Assembly: GCF_026004115.1 (NCBI RefSeq)
Contig: NZ_BPIM01000001.1
Location: 682,001 to 746,000, forward strand
Length of the DNA: 64,000 nt
Source: Meiothermus sp.
GTDB lineage: Bacteria; Deinococcota; Deinococci; Deinococcales; Thermaceae
Reading direction: 5' to 3'
This document shows, one piece after another, positions 1-9,528 of this stretch. A program made the position numbers and the translations under genes. Under the pieces are notes generated by a model. The model was given only the letters and a program-made list of their open reading frames with translations, made no database searches and was not told the origin of the DNA. Positions within the stretch are counted from its first letter, which is position 1, and each line of letters starts with the position of its first letter.

Positions 1-1014
1 GTGCTGGACATGCTCGAGGCGGAAAATACGCCGGGCCTGGAGCTTCAAGCGGTGAAAAACCTTCAGCGCCCCCTGTACCGCCCGCGTGCCGATGGCATGC
101 ACCACCAGGCCAAACCCAGCCTGCAAGGCTGCTTGTCCCTCACTTTCGATGAACTCGAGCGGGTCGAGCGCGAGGCCATGCGAGCCATCGGGATAGGGCT
201 CGATCATCCAGGCGGTACGGCTACCCAGGGCCCCATCGGCAAAGAACTTGACCGCCGCTACTTCCAGGCGGTCGCCCCGCCAGCCGGGCCGGGTTTCGCG
301 CCAGTGGTCTTTGTCCAGCGCCCACCACAGCCGCACCGGCAGCCGTCCCGATTGGGCCAGTTGCTCGGCCAGGCTGTAGTGGCACCAGCCCATGTGATGA
401 ACGGCGGTGTAGCCCCGGCAGGCCAGGTCTTGCAGGCCACGCTCGAGCTCGGCCAGGCCGGGCCGGGGCAGCACCCGGTTGACCAGCTCCTGGGCGTTCT
501 CGAGCAGATATCCGGTGGGCCTGCCCTGTGCATCCCGCACCAGGGCCCCCCCCGGAGGGTCGGGGGTTTCGGGGGTTATGCCCGCTTGCTCCAGGGCCTG
601 GCTATTGGCCCAGGCCGAGTGGCGGTCGCGGCTCTGCAAAAACACCGGGTGATGCGGGGCAGCGGCGTCCAGCAGTTCGCGGGTAGGGTAGGCCCGAAAC
701 AAATAGCCCCCGCCGCGAATCCAGGCGCCGGGGGACAGAGTGCGGGCCTTCTCGGCCACCCTTCGCGCCACGGCCTGGGGCTCGGTCAGGCCGTCCAGAT
801 CCAGGCTCTCCAGTTGCAGGCCCCACATCTGCGGATGGGCATGGGCTTCGTGCAGGCCGGGGGTAAGCTGCTCAAAAGACTTCTTTTTAGCGCCGGGGTA
901 ACGGGCGCTCAGGTCTTCCAGGCGGCCCACATCGGCAATACGCTCGCCCTCGAGATAGACCGCTTCGGCCTGATCCATTTCGCTCATGGTTTCTACGCGC
1001 CCATATAGCAGCAT
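1..1014 (-). CDS. Amidohydrolase family 3 (YtcJ-like), partial
   Basis: Metal-dependent amidohydrolase of the YtcJ/amidohydrolase-3 type; these hydrolyse amide or related bonds on unknown small substrates in the cytoplasm. The N-terminal 338 codons are visible and the C-terminus lies beyond the left edge. The ATG at 1012-1014 gives a normal start. The metal-binding HxH lies at residues 58-60 in the context LHEAHAHP, followed by the typical Trp/Gly-rich stretch (WIRGGGY) and SRDRHSAWANS, both characteristic of this subfamily. The opposite strand is also open over most of this length but encodes nothing recognisable. Substrate cannot be deduced. Confidence 0.85.
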   Translation of the reverse strand, partial: MLLYGRVETMSEMDQAEAVYLEGERIADVGRLEDLSARYPGAKKKSFEQLTPGLHEAHAHPQMWGLQLESLDLDGLTEPQAVARRVAEKARTLSPGAWIRGGGYLFRAYPTRELLDAAAPHHPVFLQSRDRHSAWANSQALEQAGITPETPDPPGGALVRDAQGRPTGYLLENAQELVNRVLPRPGLAELERGLQDLACRGYTAVHHMGWCHYSLAEQLAQSGRLPVRLWWALDKDHWRETRPGWRGDRLEVAAVKFFADGALGSRTAWMIEPYPDGSHGLALDPLEFIESEGQAALQAGFGLVVHAIGTRAVQGALKVFHRLKLQARRIFRLEHVQH

Positions 1015-1163
1015 GGGGGCATCCTATCCCGCCCACCGCCAGCGCTCAAGTTGGGGGTCTTTTGCCCTGACGCTTTTGTCTTGCGACCTGAGACCCTCAA
1101 GAACTTGATTGGGTGATTACCTTCACACCTGGCCCATACCCAGCCGCTATACTCAGAAGCCGA

Positions 1164-2900
1164 ATGAAACGGAGCTTGCTGATTAGTTTGGGAGTTTTCA
1201 CCGGCCTGGTACTGGGCTGGGCTGTATTCGAGCGCTACCACCACCAGCGGGTGTTTGCAGGCGTAGAGGCCGCCGGGGTCGCGGTGGGCGGCCTGACCCT
1301 GGACGAGGCTGCCGCCAAAATTAGCGCCGCCACACAAAACATTACACCACCCCGCCTCACCCTCAAGGCAGGCGGACAAACCCTCGAGGTCTCTGCTGCC
1401 GAGCTTGGCTGGAGGCCGGATGCGCGCGCCACCGCCGAGCGGGCCTTCGCCGTGGGCCGTACCCGCTTTACCGAGCGCATAGCAGCTCTGTTGGGGCAGG
1501 TCAAGGTACCCCTCGTGCCCAGCGTGGACGCTGGCGCTCTGGAAAAGCGCCTGCAAGCAATTGCCCAGTCCCTCGAGTCCCCCCCCCAGAACGCCAAGGT
1601 CGTGTTTAAGGACGGTCAGTACCTGGTGACCCCAGAAAAAGCAGGGCTAAAGCTGGACATTCAGAGCGCGATTGAAACCTATGTGCTGCATCCTGAGCAG
1701 ACCGTGCTCGAGTTCTTCCCCAAAACCCTCACCCCCCGCCTCACGGCCCCCATGCTGGAGCCTGTGGCCCGGCGGGCCAACGAGCTCCTGCGGCCCGTCA
1801 CCCTGGTGTATGTCGAACCCAGGCCGGCCGGGGGTAGGAATGTACATAAACGCACCCTGAACAGCCGTGAGGTGGCCGCGCTTTTGAGCGTGCAGGAGGA
1901 CGTCAAGGTTAATGTCCCGGCCCTGAATAAAATCCTGGCCCAGATGGCCCGCTTTGACCGGCTGCCGGTGGATGCGCGCTACGTCCTGAGCCCTGAGGGG
2001 CAACTGGTGGTGCGCCCGGAGGTGGAGGGCTGGAAGATGAACCAGCCCGAAACCCGCAAGCGACTGGAACTTGCCCTGCTGCGCCCCGATATCAGCGAGT
2101 TTGCCTTGACCGTGGTTCCCAAAGCTGCCCAGGTACGGGCCGCCGACCTCCCCAGGGCCGAAGACCTTCAGTTGCTGGCCGAAGCCACCACCTACTACGG
2201 CGGCTCGGCAGCCGAACGCATCGCCAACGTCCACGCCGCCGCCCGCAATCTGGATGGCTACATCGTGCCAGCAGGTGGGGTCTTCAATTTCAACGACGCC
2301 ATCGGCAACATTAGCCCCGAGAACGGTTTCATGGAAGCCCTGGTCATCTCCGGAGGGCGCACCATCAAGGGCGTGGGGGGCGGGGTCTGTCAGGTCTCCA
2401 CCACCGCCTTTCGGGCCTTGTACCAGGCCGGGCTGCCCATCCTCGAGCGCAACCAGCACGCCTACCGGGTGCGCTGGTATGACCCCATCGTGGGCTACGA
2501 CGCGGCGGTGTACCAGCCCTACCTCAACCTGCGGGCCACCAACGACACCCCTGGCCCCCTGGTCGTGCGCACCGCCTTCACCCGCTCCACTCTCACGGTG
2601 CGGCTCTACGGCATCCCCGACGGACGGCAGGTTTCGGTTTCCAAACCCACCATCCTTTCCCGCACCCCCCACCCGCCGCCGCAGTACATCGTGGACAACA
2701 GCCTGCGCCCCGGCCAGGTCAAGCAGGTCGACTGGGCGGTGGATGGCTACCGCACCCGCATCACCCGCACCATCACCCACCCCGACGGAAAAGTGGAGGT
2801 GGACGTGCTCACCTCCAACTTCCGCCCCTGGCGGGCGGTCTACCAGGTGGGACCCCAGACGCCTACACCAGGGGATGAAGTGGCCTCGAGGTTGCCCTAG
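1164..2900 (+). CDS. VanW family protein, membrane-anchored
   Basis: 578-residue protein with an N-terminal membrane anchor (about residues 1-20), a region resembling the YoaR-type putative peptidoglycan-binding domains (GGLTLDEAAAKI and later repeats), then a VanW domain at roughly residues 350-490 carrying GGGVCQVSTT and the NVHAAARNLDG/VFNFNDAIG motifs. VanW proteins are linked to the cell envelope and vancomycin-resistance loci, but their activity is not known. An upstream in-frame start exists at 1113, but ATG 1164 follows a TATACT box (1148-1153) by 10 bases and begins a clean signal anchor. The stop codon overlaps that of the convergent GGDEF gene within the palindrome CTAG. Confidence 0.85.
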   Translation: MKRSLLISLGVFTGLVLGWAVFERYHHQRVFAGVEAAGVAVGGLTLDEAAAKISAATQNITPPRLTLKAGGQTLEVSAAELGWRPDARATAERAFAVGRTRFTERIAALLGQVKVPLVPSVDAGALEKRLQAIAQSLESPPQNAKVVFKDGQYLVTPEKAGLKLDIQSAIETYVLHPEQTVLEFFPKTLTPRLTAPMLEPVARRANELLRPVTLVYVEPRPAGGRNVHKRTLNSREVAALLSVQEDVKVNVPALNKILAQMARFDRLPVDARYVLSPEGQLVVRPEVEGWKMNQPETRKRLELALLRPDISEFALTVVPKAAQVRAADLPRAEDLQLLAEATTYYGGSAAERIANVHAAARNLDGYIVPAGGVFNFNDAIGNISPENGFMEALVISGGRTIKGVGGGVCQVSTTAFRALYQAGLPILERNQHAYRVRWYDPIVGYDAAVYQPYLNLRATNDTPGPLVVRTAFTRSTLTVRLYGIPDGRQVSVSKPTILSRTPHPPPQYIVDNSLRPGQVKQVDWAVDGYRTRITRTITHPDGKVEVDVLTSNFRPWRAVYQVGPQTPTPGDEVASRLP

Positions 2901-3943
2901 GCCGGACTCAGCTCCACCCGGTTGCGGCCCAGGTGTTTAGCCTGGTACAGCGCTTTGTCGGCCCGCTCGAGCAAATTGTGGATACTGTCGCCCATGTGCC
3001 CTTCGGCCACGCCAAAGCTGGCCGAGACGGCCCCCACCTCATCGAAGGGCCAGAAGGCGATGTCCTCGCGCAAACGTTCCACTGCAGCCAGTACATCGTG
3101 CTGGCTTTCGCCACGCATAACAATCATGAATTCTTCGCCGCCCCAGCGCCCCAGCATGTCGCCCTTTCGCAATGAAGACCGCAGGCGTCGGCCCACCTCT
3201 TTGAGCACCTGATCACCTACGTCATGTCCGTAGCGGTCGTTAATTTGCTTGAAGTGGTCAATATCCAGTAGAACCACATACAAACCGAACATATGTTGCG
3301 ATGCCTCTTCCAGCACCTCACTCAGGGCCAGGCGATTGGGCAGCCCGGTTAGGGGGTCGGTGCGGGCCAGGGCGTGCATTTGCAGTACCTGCCGGTGCGC
3401 ATCGGCCAGCTGATCCTTGATGCTGGCCAGCGCGTAGAGCAAGCCAGCCATGGCAAACAAGCGCATCTCATTCCGCACAAAAGCCAGGAACTCGTCGCGG
3501 TGGCTTCCCAGCGCCACCCCTCCCCCCAGGCGGAATAGGCCCAAGGCCAGGGTCATCACAAACAAGGCCAGGCTGTACATCAAGCCCCTGCGGGCATCAA
3601 AAACGATGTAGAGCAAAATCATCAAAAAAGCCATGACCCAGTAGGTGCTCTCGATCTCGACCCAGTTTTTTGTGAGATCGCCCCAGAAGAAGTAGTAGCC
3701 CAGCTTGATGGTAAAAAAGGCTGCCGTGATGGCAACAACTTCCCGTTCGATAGACTCCAGTTTAGCTTTGTGAAACAGCCGCCAGGCCCAGCTCACACAC
3801 AGCAGAATGAACGCTGGATACAGCCAGTGAATGAACCCTTCCTCGGGACGAAATATCCAGATCAGTACCAAAACGGGGATGGCCAGCACTACGCCCCAAA
3901 AGTAGACCGTTCGCTTTCTGTTACTTGTCCAGTCCAAATGCAC
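2897..3943 (-). CDS. Membrane-bound diguanylate cyclase (GGDEF)
   Basis: 348-residue protein with about six predicted membrane segments (residues 13-175) followed by a GGDEF domain (about 190-345). The active-site loop is GGEEF at 268-272, so synthesis of cyclic di-GMP from two GTP is expected. An RxxD motif (259-262) lies exactly five residues before it, matching the inhibitory product-binding I-site. DIDHFKQINDRYGHDVGD is the usual metal/nucleotide segment. Start is GTG at 3941-3943, preceded on the minus strand by an AAGGGGG ribosome-binding site and a TAGACT box. The membrane part is not a recognised sensor, so the signal is unknown. Confidence 0.92.
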   Translation of the reverse strand: MHLDWTSNRKRTVYFWGVVLAIPVLVLIWIFRPEEGFIHWLYPAFILLCVSWAWRLFHKAKLESIEREVVAITAAFFTIKLGYYFFWGDLTKNWVEIESTYWVMAFLMILLYIVFDARRGLMYSLALFVMTLALGLFRLGGGVALGSHRDEFLAFVRNEMRLFAMAGLLYALASIKDQLADAHRQVLQMHALARTDPLTGLPNRLALSEVLEEASQHMFGLYVVLLDIDHFKQINDRYGHDVGDQVLKEVGRRLRSSLRKGDMLGRWGGEEFMIVMRGESQHDVLAAVERLREDIAFWPFDEVGAVSASFGVAEGHMGDSIHNLLERADKALYQAKHLGRNRVELSPA

Positions 3944-4031
3944 CCCCCTTGCACGCCATCAGTCTAAGGGGTTTGGCGGGGAATCTTTACTGCAAATGGG
4001 CACACCCATGCCATTGGGGCGTAACGGTAGT

Positions 4032-4646
4032 CTATTTAGCCACCTCCGAGTTAGACGCTTTATCGCCCAAGCGACGCTCATTTCCAGCCTGTAGGCGCTT
4101 AATGTTTTCACGGTGCGTCCAGAAAATAAGGCCAGCCAGCACCAGCAGGGTCAGGATTTCCCACAAAGGTCGTCCCAGTGCAATGGTAACAATCACAGCG
4201 GCCAGACCTCCAATCATACTTCCGGCGGATACAAACCGGGTAAGCCACATGGTGAGCACGCCCACCGGAAAAGCCAGCAGGGCCACCAGGGGGTCGAGGA
4301 ACAACAGGGTACCAAAACTGGTCGCTACCCCCTTTCCTCCTGTAAAGCGCAGAAAAACCGAATAGTTGTGACCGAGCACCGCAGCCAACGCTACCCCCCC
4401 CAGCAAGGGCCCTTCGATGCCAAACAAGCGGGCCAGCAAAACCGCGATACCTCCCTTGAACACATCGAACACAGCCACCAGTGCTGCCGGGCCCGCCCCC
4501 AGGGTACGCAGGATGTTGGTAGCCCCAGTATTGCCCGAGCCCACTTTCTGGATGTCTACGCCATAGTAGCGGGCCACCCAAGCGCCCGCAGGAATCGCGC
4601 CAAACAAATAGGCCAGCAGCAAGATGAGCCAGGTTGTCCACTCCAC
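4032..4646 (-). CDS. plsY: Acyl-phosphate glycerol-3-phosphate acyltransferase PlsY
   Basis: 204-residue integral membrane enzyme that transfers the acyl group from acyl-phosphate to glycerol-3-phosphate, the first step of phosphatidic acid synthesis. All three PlsY motifs are visible: [12 protein letters not shown] near residue 37, GGKGVAT near 104, and HRENIKRL near 182. Start is GTG 4644-4646 with TATAAA eight bases upstream on the minus strand. A second, more divergent PlsY homologue lies at 39556-40134; this copy matches the family consensus better and is probably the main enzyme. Confidence 0.95.
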   Translation of the reverse strand: MEWTTWLILLLAYLFGAIPAGAWVARYYGVDIQKVGSGNTGATNILRTLGAGPAALVAVFDVFKGGIAVLLARLFGIEGPLLGGVALAAVLGHNYSVFLRFTGGKGVATSFGTLLFLDPLVALLAFPVGVLTMWLTRFVSAGSMIGGLAAVIVTIALGRPLWEILTLLVLAGLIFWTHRENIKRLQAGNERRLGDKASNSEVAK

Positions 4647-4831
4647 ACAAGCATTTTATATGACCTTACCGGGGCGCTACGTACGCATAGCTCAGGGACT
4701 GCCCTGAAAGTCGCCTGGTTGCTCTTCGTGTGCCATGCAAAGGGTTTGGAGGGTGTGCGTGAAGGCCATCCTCGGTACGGTTGCAGCATTCGGATTTTGG
4801 ACGCCATAAAACATATCTAAGTACACAGGTA

Positions 4832-4959
4832 ATACCAGATTCGGTTAGTTTGTCACTGAACAGTGACGTACTAACCCGACTGAAAGGAGTGCTCTAGGAT
4901 TCAAAAAGATAGCCTCTGGGGATCTTTGGTTTGAATGACTATCTTTTTGAATCCGGTAT
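4832..4959 (+). mobile_element. MITE-like two-hairpin repeat, copy A
   Basis: About 128 bp element bounded by near-identical inverted ends, ATACCAGATTC on the left and GAATCCGGTAT on the right. Inside are two stem-loops: GGTTAG...CTAACC, whose inner stem TGTCACT/AGTGACG closes on a GAAC loop, and GATTCAAAAAGATAG/CTATCTTTTTGAATC, which contains the right end. A constant linker GGAGTGCTCTAGGATTC joins them. No coding capacity. Related copies lie at 17305-17431 (opposite orientation) and 18208-18336. The rest of the 4647-5117 gap holds nothing I recognise. Confidence 0.75.
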
Positions 4960-5117
4960 AACTTGTTTTACGGCACGTATTGAAGCACGTTGATTGCCCC
5001 AAATTGCGATGTGCGGCTCATGGAGAGGGACTATAGTGTTTACCGAGTTCCTGTTTACCAGACCACTAAGCACATAGAAGCGTCCAGAAGCTATCTTTTT
5101 CGACTATCGGCCAAAGA

Positions 5118-5717
5118 CTATCCGCTATCGCTAAAGCGCTCCTCTTTCCAGGGATCGCCCCGGCGGTGGTAGCCGTTCACTTCCCAAAAGCCCAGCTCTT
5201 CCTTATCCAGAAATTCCAAAGCGCGCACCCACTTGGCGCTTTTCCAGGCGTACAGGTGGGGCACCACCAGGCGCAAAGGGCCACCGTGGTCGCGGGGAAT
5301 GGGCTGGCCAAAAAGGGTGTGGGCCAGCAGGTTTTGCTCGAGCAAAAAATCGTCCAGGCTCAGGTTGGTGGTATAGCCCCCGTAGCAGTGCACCAGCACA
5401 GCCCTGGCCTGCGGCTTGAGTTTGACCTGCTGCATCAGGTCCGGCACACGAATACCGCTCCACTGCACGTCCAGCTTGCTCCAGCGGGTCACGCAGTGGA
5501 AGTCGGCGGTCAGGTCGGACTGTGGGAGGGCCATCAAGTCTGGCCAGCTAAATGTTTTGGCCTCTTCCACCTGCCCCTTGATTTCAAAGCGCACCTCCTC
5601 GGGGCGCACGGTGGGGGTGGGGCCGTAGGTGAGCACGGGGAACTTCTCGGTGAGTACCTGGCCGGGGGGTACCCGGTTGGTGTCCAAGTTTTTGGGCTTA
5701 AAAAAGTTGCCAAACAT
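5118..5717 (-). CDS. Sulfite oxidase-like molybdopterin oxidoreductase
   Basis: 199-residue protein matching the oxidoreductase molybdopterin-binding domain (Pfam Oxidored_molyb; SUOX/MsrP fold). The Cys that would coordinate molybdenum is in FHCVTRWSKLD, and GYTTNLSLDD and the basic PRDHGGPLRLVVPHLYAWKSAKW segment are typical. Unlike MsrP it has no twin-arginine signal or membrane segment, so it should be cytoplasmic; substrate unknown. The frame is open far upstream (to 6020), but ATG 5715-5717 gives the family's usual short N-terminus (MFGNFF...). It follows the crcB-DUF190 pair on the same strand. Confidence 0.88.
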   Translation of the reverse strand: MFGNFFKPKNLDTNRVPPGQVLTEKFPVLTYGPTPTVRPEEVRFEIKGQVEEAKTFSWPDLMALPQSDLTADFHCVTRWSKLDVQWSGIRVPDLMQQVKLKPQARAVLVHCYGGYTTNLSLDDFLLEQNLLAHTLFGQPIPRDHGGPLRLVVPHLYAWKSAKWVRALEFLDKEELGFWEVNGYHRRGDPWKEERFSDSG

Positions 5718-5772
5718 ACCCGAAGAATAGCCGCGGGGCCGTGGCGCTCGGGTAAGCGGGGGCACAAAACCC

Positions 5773-6111
5773 CTAGCGCGAACGGTACTGGATGACCTCC
5801 ACTTTTTCCATGGTGATAAGCCCCTCCCGCACCATTTGATCCAGGGTGGGCAGGAAGGCCTGAATCTTTTCCTCGCTGTCCACAATCTCAATGCAGATGG
5901 GCAGGTCTTCGGAAAGCTGGAGAATTTTGGCGGTGTGAATGCGGGAATGGGCACCAAAGCCCATGAATCCCTTGAAGACCGTGGCTCCGGCCAGGCCCGA
6001 TTTTTTGGCCTCGAGCACAATGGCCTCGTACAGCGGTTGACCCTGCCACTTGTCCGACTCCCCCAAAAAAATCCGCACCAGTTTGGCTTCCCCTTGCAGC
6101 TTCATACCCAC
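5773..6111 (-). CDS. DUF190 family protein (CrcB-associated)
   Basis: 112-residue protein of the DUF190 family, a PII-like ferredoxin-fold family (GATVFKGFMGFG, ICIEIVDSEEKI). Members are often encoded next to crcB fluoride channels, as here, where its start overlaps the crcB end by ten bases, implying translational coupling. Function is not established; a regulatory or nucleotide-binding role is only inferred from the fold. No unusual features. Confidence 0.9.
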   Translation of the reverse strand: MGMKLQGEAKLVRIFLGESDKWQGQPLYEAIVLEAKKSGLAGATVFKGFMGFGAHSRIHTAKILQLSEDLPICIEIVDSEEKIQAFLPTLDQMVREGLITMEKVEVIQYRSR

Positions 6112-6476
6112 CTCCCGGCCCAGCGGTAGGCCAGCCAGACCACCCCAAAGCCCAGCAGCACGCTACCTGCGACATACAAAAAGGCTTTGGGCCACTCCCC
6201 CTGCTGCACCAGGGTGAGGGTCTCCCAGCTAAAGGTGGAAAAGGTAGTGTAGCCCCCCAACACCCCCACCGCCAGAAACAGCCGCCACTCTGGGCTCAGG
6301 GCCCCGTCCAGGCTCAGGCGCAGCACCAGGCCAATCAAAAAGCTGCCGGAGAGGTTAATCAGAAAGGTGCTCCAGGGGAACCCCGGCCCGCTGAGGCCCT
6401 GCACCCAAGCCCCCAGCCCATAGCGCAGCGCGGCGCCTATGGCGCCCCCCAGCATGACCAGCAGATAGCGCTCCAC
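6102..6476 (-). CDS. crcB: Fluoride ion channel CrcB/FluC
   Basis: 124-residue four-helix membrane protein that forms dual-topology dimers exporting fluoride. Family motifs are present: GGAIGAALRYGLG at the N-terminus, TFLINLSGSFLIG in helix 2 and GVLGGYTTFSTFSWE in helix 3 (the pore Phe/Thr/Ser segment). Only one crcB copy occurs in the window, consistent with a homodimer. No fluoride riboswitch could be seen upstream. It leads a short operon with the DUF190 gene and possibly the sulfite-oxidase-like gene. Confidence 0.95.
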   Translation of the reverse strand: MERYLLVMLGGAIGAALRYGLGAWVQGLSGPGFPWSTFLINLSGSFLIGLVLRLSLDGALSPEWRLFLAVGVLGGYTTFSTFSWETLTLVQQGEWPKAFLYVAGSVLLGFGVVWLAYRWAGRWV

Positions 6477-6556
6477 GCTGCACAGTATCTTCCCTAAAGC
6501 CCACTTTAATCCAGCCCTCTACCGTGCTCTCAGGAAAAGCAGGTTAGACTTTTGGG

Positions 6557-7066
6557 ATGAGATTTTGGAGCGTTGCAATTTTAATGCTGCTATTGGGAGC
6601 TTGCGCCCCCCAGCCGGGGATTAGCGATAACCAAAGGCGGGAATGGGGTTTACAGCCCATCATTGGCAACTTTGCACCCGACCGGGGCGAGGGCGGCAAG
6701 TACAAGCTGCGCGAACGGGTGTTTTTCAGCTTCACCCTGAGCCAGCCCGGCTACGTGACGCTGGTGACCATGGACTCCGACTCCACCACGGTGGTGCTCG
6801 AGCGCAACGTGCAACTGCCCGCCGGACGCCACACCTTCCCCCTGGCCACCGACCGCAACGCCCAGGGCCAGGCCACCTATCTGGTGGTGCCCCCCCTGGG
6901 GCCTTCGCGCTTTAGGCTCCTGTACACCAGTACCCCGGCCACCAACCGCGAGCTATTCCGGGGCAAGCTAAGCAACGAGGAGTTCAACCGCCATACCCAG
7001 GCCTACCTGAGCGAGGCCCCGGTGCGCGATGTGGCCGAGACCTGGATGGAGGCAGGACCCCAATGA
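6557..7066 (+). CDS. DUF4384 domain lipoprotein
   Basis: 169-residue predicted lipoprotein: signal peptide with lipobox LLGAC (Cys16) followed by a region like DUF4384, a small beta-rich domain with the phrase VFFSFTLSQPGYVTLVTMDSDS. In related Thermus/Deinococcus genomes such proteins are surface-associated; function unknown. TAGACT (6545-6550) lies six bases before the ATG, so the mRNA is probably leaderless. Its stop overlaps the next gene's start (ATGA), indicating a two-gene operon of lipoproteins. Confidence 0.82.
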   Translation: MRFWSVAILMLLLGACAPQPGISDNQRREWGLQPIIGNFAPDRGEGGKYKLRERVFFSFTLSQPGYVTLVTMDSDSTTVVLERNVQLPAGRHTFPLATDRNAQGQATYLVVPPLGPSRFRLLYTSTPATNRELFRGKLSNEEFNRHTQAYLSEAPVRDVAETWMEAGPQ

Positions 7067-8229
7067 GGACTTTATTATTGCTGTTCCTGACCCTTGTGCT
7101 GTTGGTAGCGTGTGGCCCCACCCCACCCCAAAACAGCCTGGATTTGAAGCCCAATGCGGTGGTGCTGCCCGACGACGAGGTCGATTCGGCTACCGCCACC
7201 GATATGAACGTGCAAACCGACAAAGACCTGACCGCAGGCCAGATTGTGATCAGCGATGAGGGCGAGGGTCTGGTACGCCGCATTACCGAGGTCACCCAGA
7301 CCGGCGCGGGAATGGTGGGGGGTCAGGCGGTACGAAAGTTCTACCTCAAGACCGAAGATGCTGCCCTCGAGGACGCCATAGCCTCGGGCGAGGTGAGCCT
7401 CGAGACCGACCTGACCATCGGCGAGGCCAACATGGTGCAGGCCCTGGACGGGGTGAGCGTGCAAGACTTCACCGGAAAAATCAACCTGACCAACGTCAAG
7501 TTCGATATTCCAGGGGTTCCTGGCGCTTCCATCACCCTGAATGGCTTTATCGAACAAACCCTCAAGCCCAGCTTCAACCTCAAGTTCAGCAGCGGCAGCA
7601 TCGAGGTGTTCAAGGCCGGTATGAGCGGTGCTCTAAAGGCGCAGGTGACCGCCACCATCCAGGCCAACGCCAGCTATAACCCCTTTAGTCTCAACAAAGA
7701 ACTGGCCTCCTGGAACATCAAGCGGACCTTTTTGGTGGGCAGCGTGCCGGTGGTGGTGGTGTTGCAGCCCAAGCTGATTGCCGGGGTGAGCAGCAAGGCC
7801 AGCGGCAAGGTGACGGTAACGGTGGGCATCGCCCCTACCTTCAACACCAACGTCCAGCTCGACTATAATCGCAGCCGCACCACCAACGGCGGCTGGAACA
7901 ACACCTTTACGGCCAGCTTTGCCCTCAACCCCACCTTTAACTACTCGGTGCCGGTGCAGGGCGCGGGAAGCGCTTTTGCGGGGCTGGCCATGGACATCAA
8001 GTTTTATGGCCTGGCGGGGCCCAGCCTCGAGGCCAAACCCTTCATCAACCTGACCCTCTCCGGCAACAATGGCTCGGCCACGCTCAAAAGCGGCATCAAC
8101 GGTAGCAGCAAGGTCGAGGCCGGCTTTAAGGTGCTGGGCAAGGGCCTGGAAACCAGCTACAACGGCCCCAGCATCGAGCAGGCCCGCACCTTTAGCTGCC
8201 AGGCCCCCAGTACCTGTACGGCCAACTAG
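7063..8229 (+). CDS. Predicted lipoprotein, unknown function
   Basis: 388-residue protein not assigned to a family. It has a signal peptide and lipobox LLVAC (Cys17), then a long soluble region rich in Thr, Ser, Gly and Asn with alternating hydrophobic residues, suggesting beta-sheet structure; two Cys near the end (SCQAPSTC) could form a disulfide. The start overlaps the preceding DUF4384 gene by four bases, so the two are co-translated and probably both sit on the cell envelope. Confidence 0.8.
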   Translation: MRTLLLLFLTLVLLVACGPTPPQNSLDLKPNAVVLPDDEVDSATATDMNVQTDKDLTAGQIVISDEGEGLVRRITEVTQTGAGMVGGQAVRKFYLKTEDAALEDAIASGEVSLETDLTIGEANMVQALDGVSVQDFTGKINLTNVKFDIPGVPGASITLNGFIEQTLKPSFNLKFSSGSIEVFKAGMSGALKAQVTATIQANASYNPFSLNKELASWNIKRTFLVGSVPVVVVLQPKLIAGVSSKASGKVTVTVGIAPTFNTNVQLDYNRSRTTNGGWNNTFTASFALNPTFNYSVPVQGAGSAFAGLAMDIKFYGLAGPSLEAKPFINLTLSGNNGSATLKSGINGSSKVEAGFKVLGKGLETSYNGPSIEQARTFSCQAPSTCTAN

Positions 8230-8373
8230 ACTGCCGAAAGCTCAAGACTGCAGGCTAAAAAGAAAAAAAGCGAACAGTCGCCCTAGCCAAAGCGTGGGTG
8301 GGGGAGGCAGGTTGGCTTGCGGCTGCGGGTTGCTGGCCTTGCACATCAGCTCAACAACCCCGAAAATACCCAG

Positions 8374-9528
8374 GTGTTCAAGTTTTCCATCACCGCCCAG
8401 TCCGGCAGGGCCCGCACCGGGCTTTTTAGCACCCCCCACGGCGAGGTGCAAACCCCGCTCTTCATGCCGGTGGGCACCCAGGGCAGTGTGAAGGGGATTT
8501 CACCCAGGGAACTTAAAGAAATTGGCTCGCAGATTATCCTGGGCAACACCTACCATCTGCTCCTGCGTCCCGGCCCCGAGCGGGTGCGGGCCTTGGGCGG
8601 GCTGCACAAGTTTGCTGCCTACGATGGCCCCTGGCTCACCGACTCGGGCGGCTTTCAGGTGATGAGCCTGGGCGACCTGCGCAAAATTAGCGAGCAGGGC
8701 GTGACTTTTCGCAGCCACCTGAATGGCGACCTGATTGCACTGACCCCGGAATACAGCATCCAGGTACAAGAGGCCCTGGGGGCCGATATCATCATGGCCT
8801 TTGACGAGTGTCCCCCCTATCCGGCCACCCCCGACTACCTGAAGGCTTCGATTGAGCGCACCCTGCGCTGGCTCGAGCGCTGCCTGAAGGCCAAAACCCG
8901 CCCCGACCAGGCCCTTTTTGCCATTGCGCAGGGCGGTACCGACCTGGCCCTTCGTAAGGCCAGCGCCGAGGCCACCGTGGCTTTCGACACCCCGGGCCTG
9001 GCCATTGGGGGGCTGGCGGTGGGCGAGCCCAAGGAAGGCATGTACCCGGCGGTTGCGCTCTCCACGCAGCTTTTACCCGAGCATAAGCCCCGCTACCTGA
9101 TGGGGGTAGGCCACCCCGAAGACCTGGTGGCCTCGGTGGCCCTGGGGGTGGATATGTTCGATTGTGTATACCCCACCCGCACCGGGCGCTTTGGCTATGC
9201 CCTGGTGCCCGAGGGCCGCCTGAACCTGAAGCTCACCCGCTACCTCGACGACCCCCGCCCCATCGACCCCGAGTGCGACTGCTACGCCTGCACGCACTTC
9301 AGCCGGGCCTACCTCTCGCACCTGGTGCGGGCCGAGGAGATGCTGGCCCCCCGCATGATCTCGCTGCATAACCTGCGCTACCTGCACCGCCTGATGGAAA
9401 GCGCTCGATCTGCCATCCGGTCCGGCGATTATGGCGAGTTTGCCAAAGACTTTGCCGGTAAGCGCTTTGGACGCGCAATTCCCCCATGGTTTACCGGGGC
9501 TCTTCAGGAAGGGGGGCACTGGCCTTAG
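8374..9528 (+). CDS. tgt: Queuine/preQ1 tRNA-ribosyltransferase
   Basis: tRNA-guanine transglycosylase, which replaces guanine 34 of GUN-anticodon tRNAs with preQ1 in the queuosine pathway. Visible motifs: GNTYHLLLRPG, TDSGGFQVMSL (active-site Asp), AIAQGG, GGLAVGE, DMFDCVYPTRTGR and the zinc site CDCYAC...H near the C-terminus. GTG 8374 gives the usual start (MFKFSITA); the frame also stays open to TTG 8317, so the start is uncertain. No ribosome-binding site precedes either. The gap 8230-8373 shows no other feature. Confidence 0.95.
   Translation: MFKFSITAQSGRARTGLFSTPHGEVQTPLFMPVGTQGSVKGISPRELKEIGSQIILGNTYHLLLRPGPERVRALGGLHKFAAYDGPWLTDSGGFQVMSLGDLRKISEQGVTFRSHLNGDLIALTPEYSIQVQEALGADIIMAFDECPPYPATPDYLKASIERTLRWLERCLKAKTRPDQALFAIAQGGTDLALRKASAEATVAFDTPGLAIGGLAVGEPKEGMYPAVALSTQLLPEHKPRYLMGVGHPEDLVASVALGVDMFDCVYPTRTGRFGYALVPEGRLNLKLTRYLDDPRPIDPECDCYACTHFSRAYLSHLVRAEEMLAPRMISLHNLRYLHRLMESARSAIRSGDYGEFAKDFAGKRFGRAIPPWFTGALQEGGHWP

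Noticed and set aside
1-1008. Long plus-strand frame opposite the amidohydrolase gene
   Set aside because: No homology pattern; it mirrors the codon bias of the minus-strand gene, which has clear family motifs.
6477-6556. Fluoride riboswitch upstream of crcB
   Set aside because: The short gap lacks the conserved GGNGAUGG and CUGAUGGCUCCUAC-type elements.
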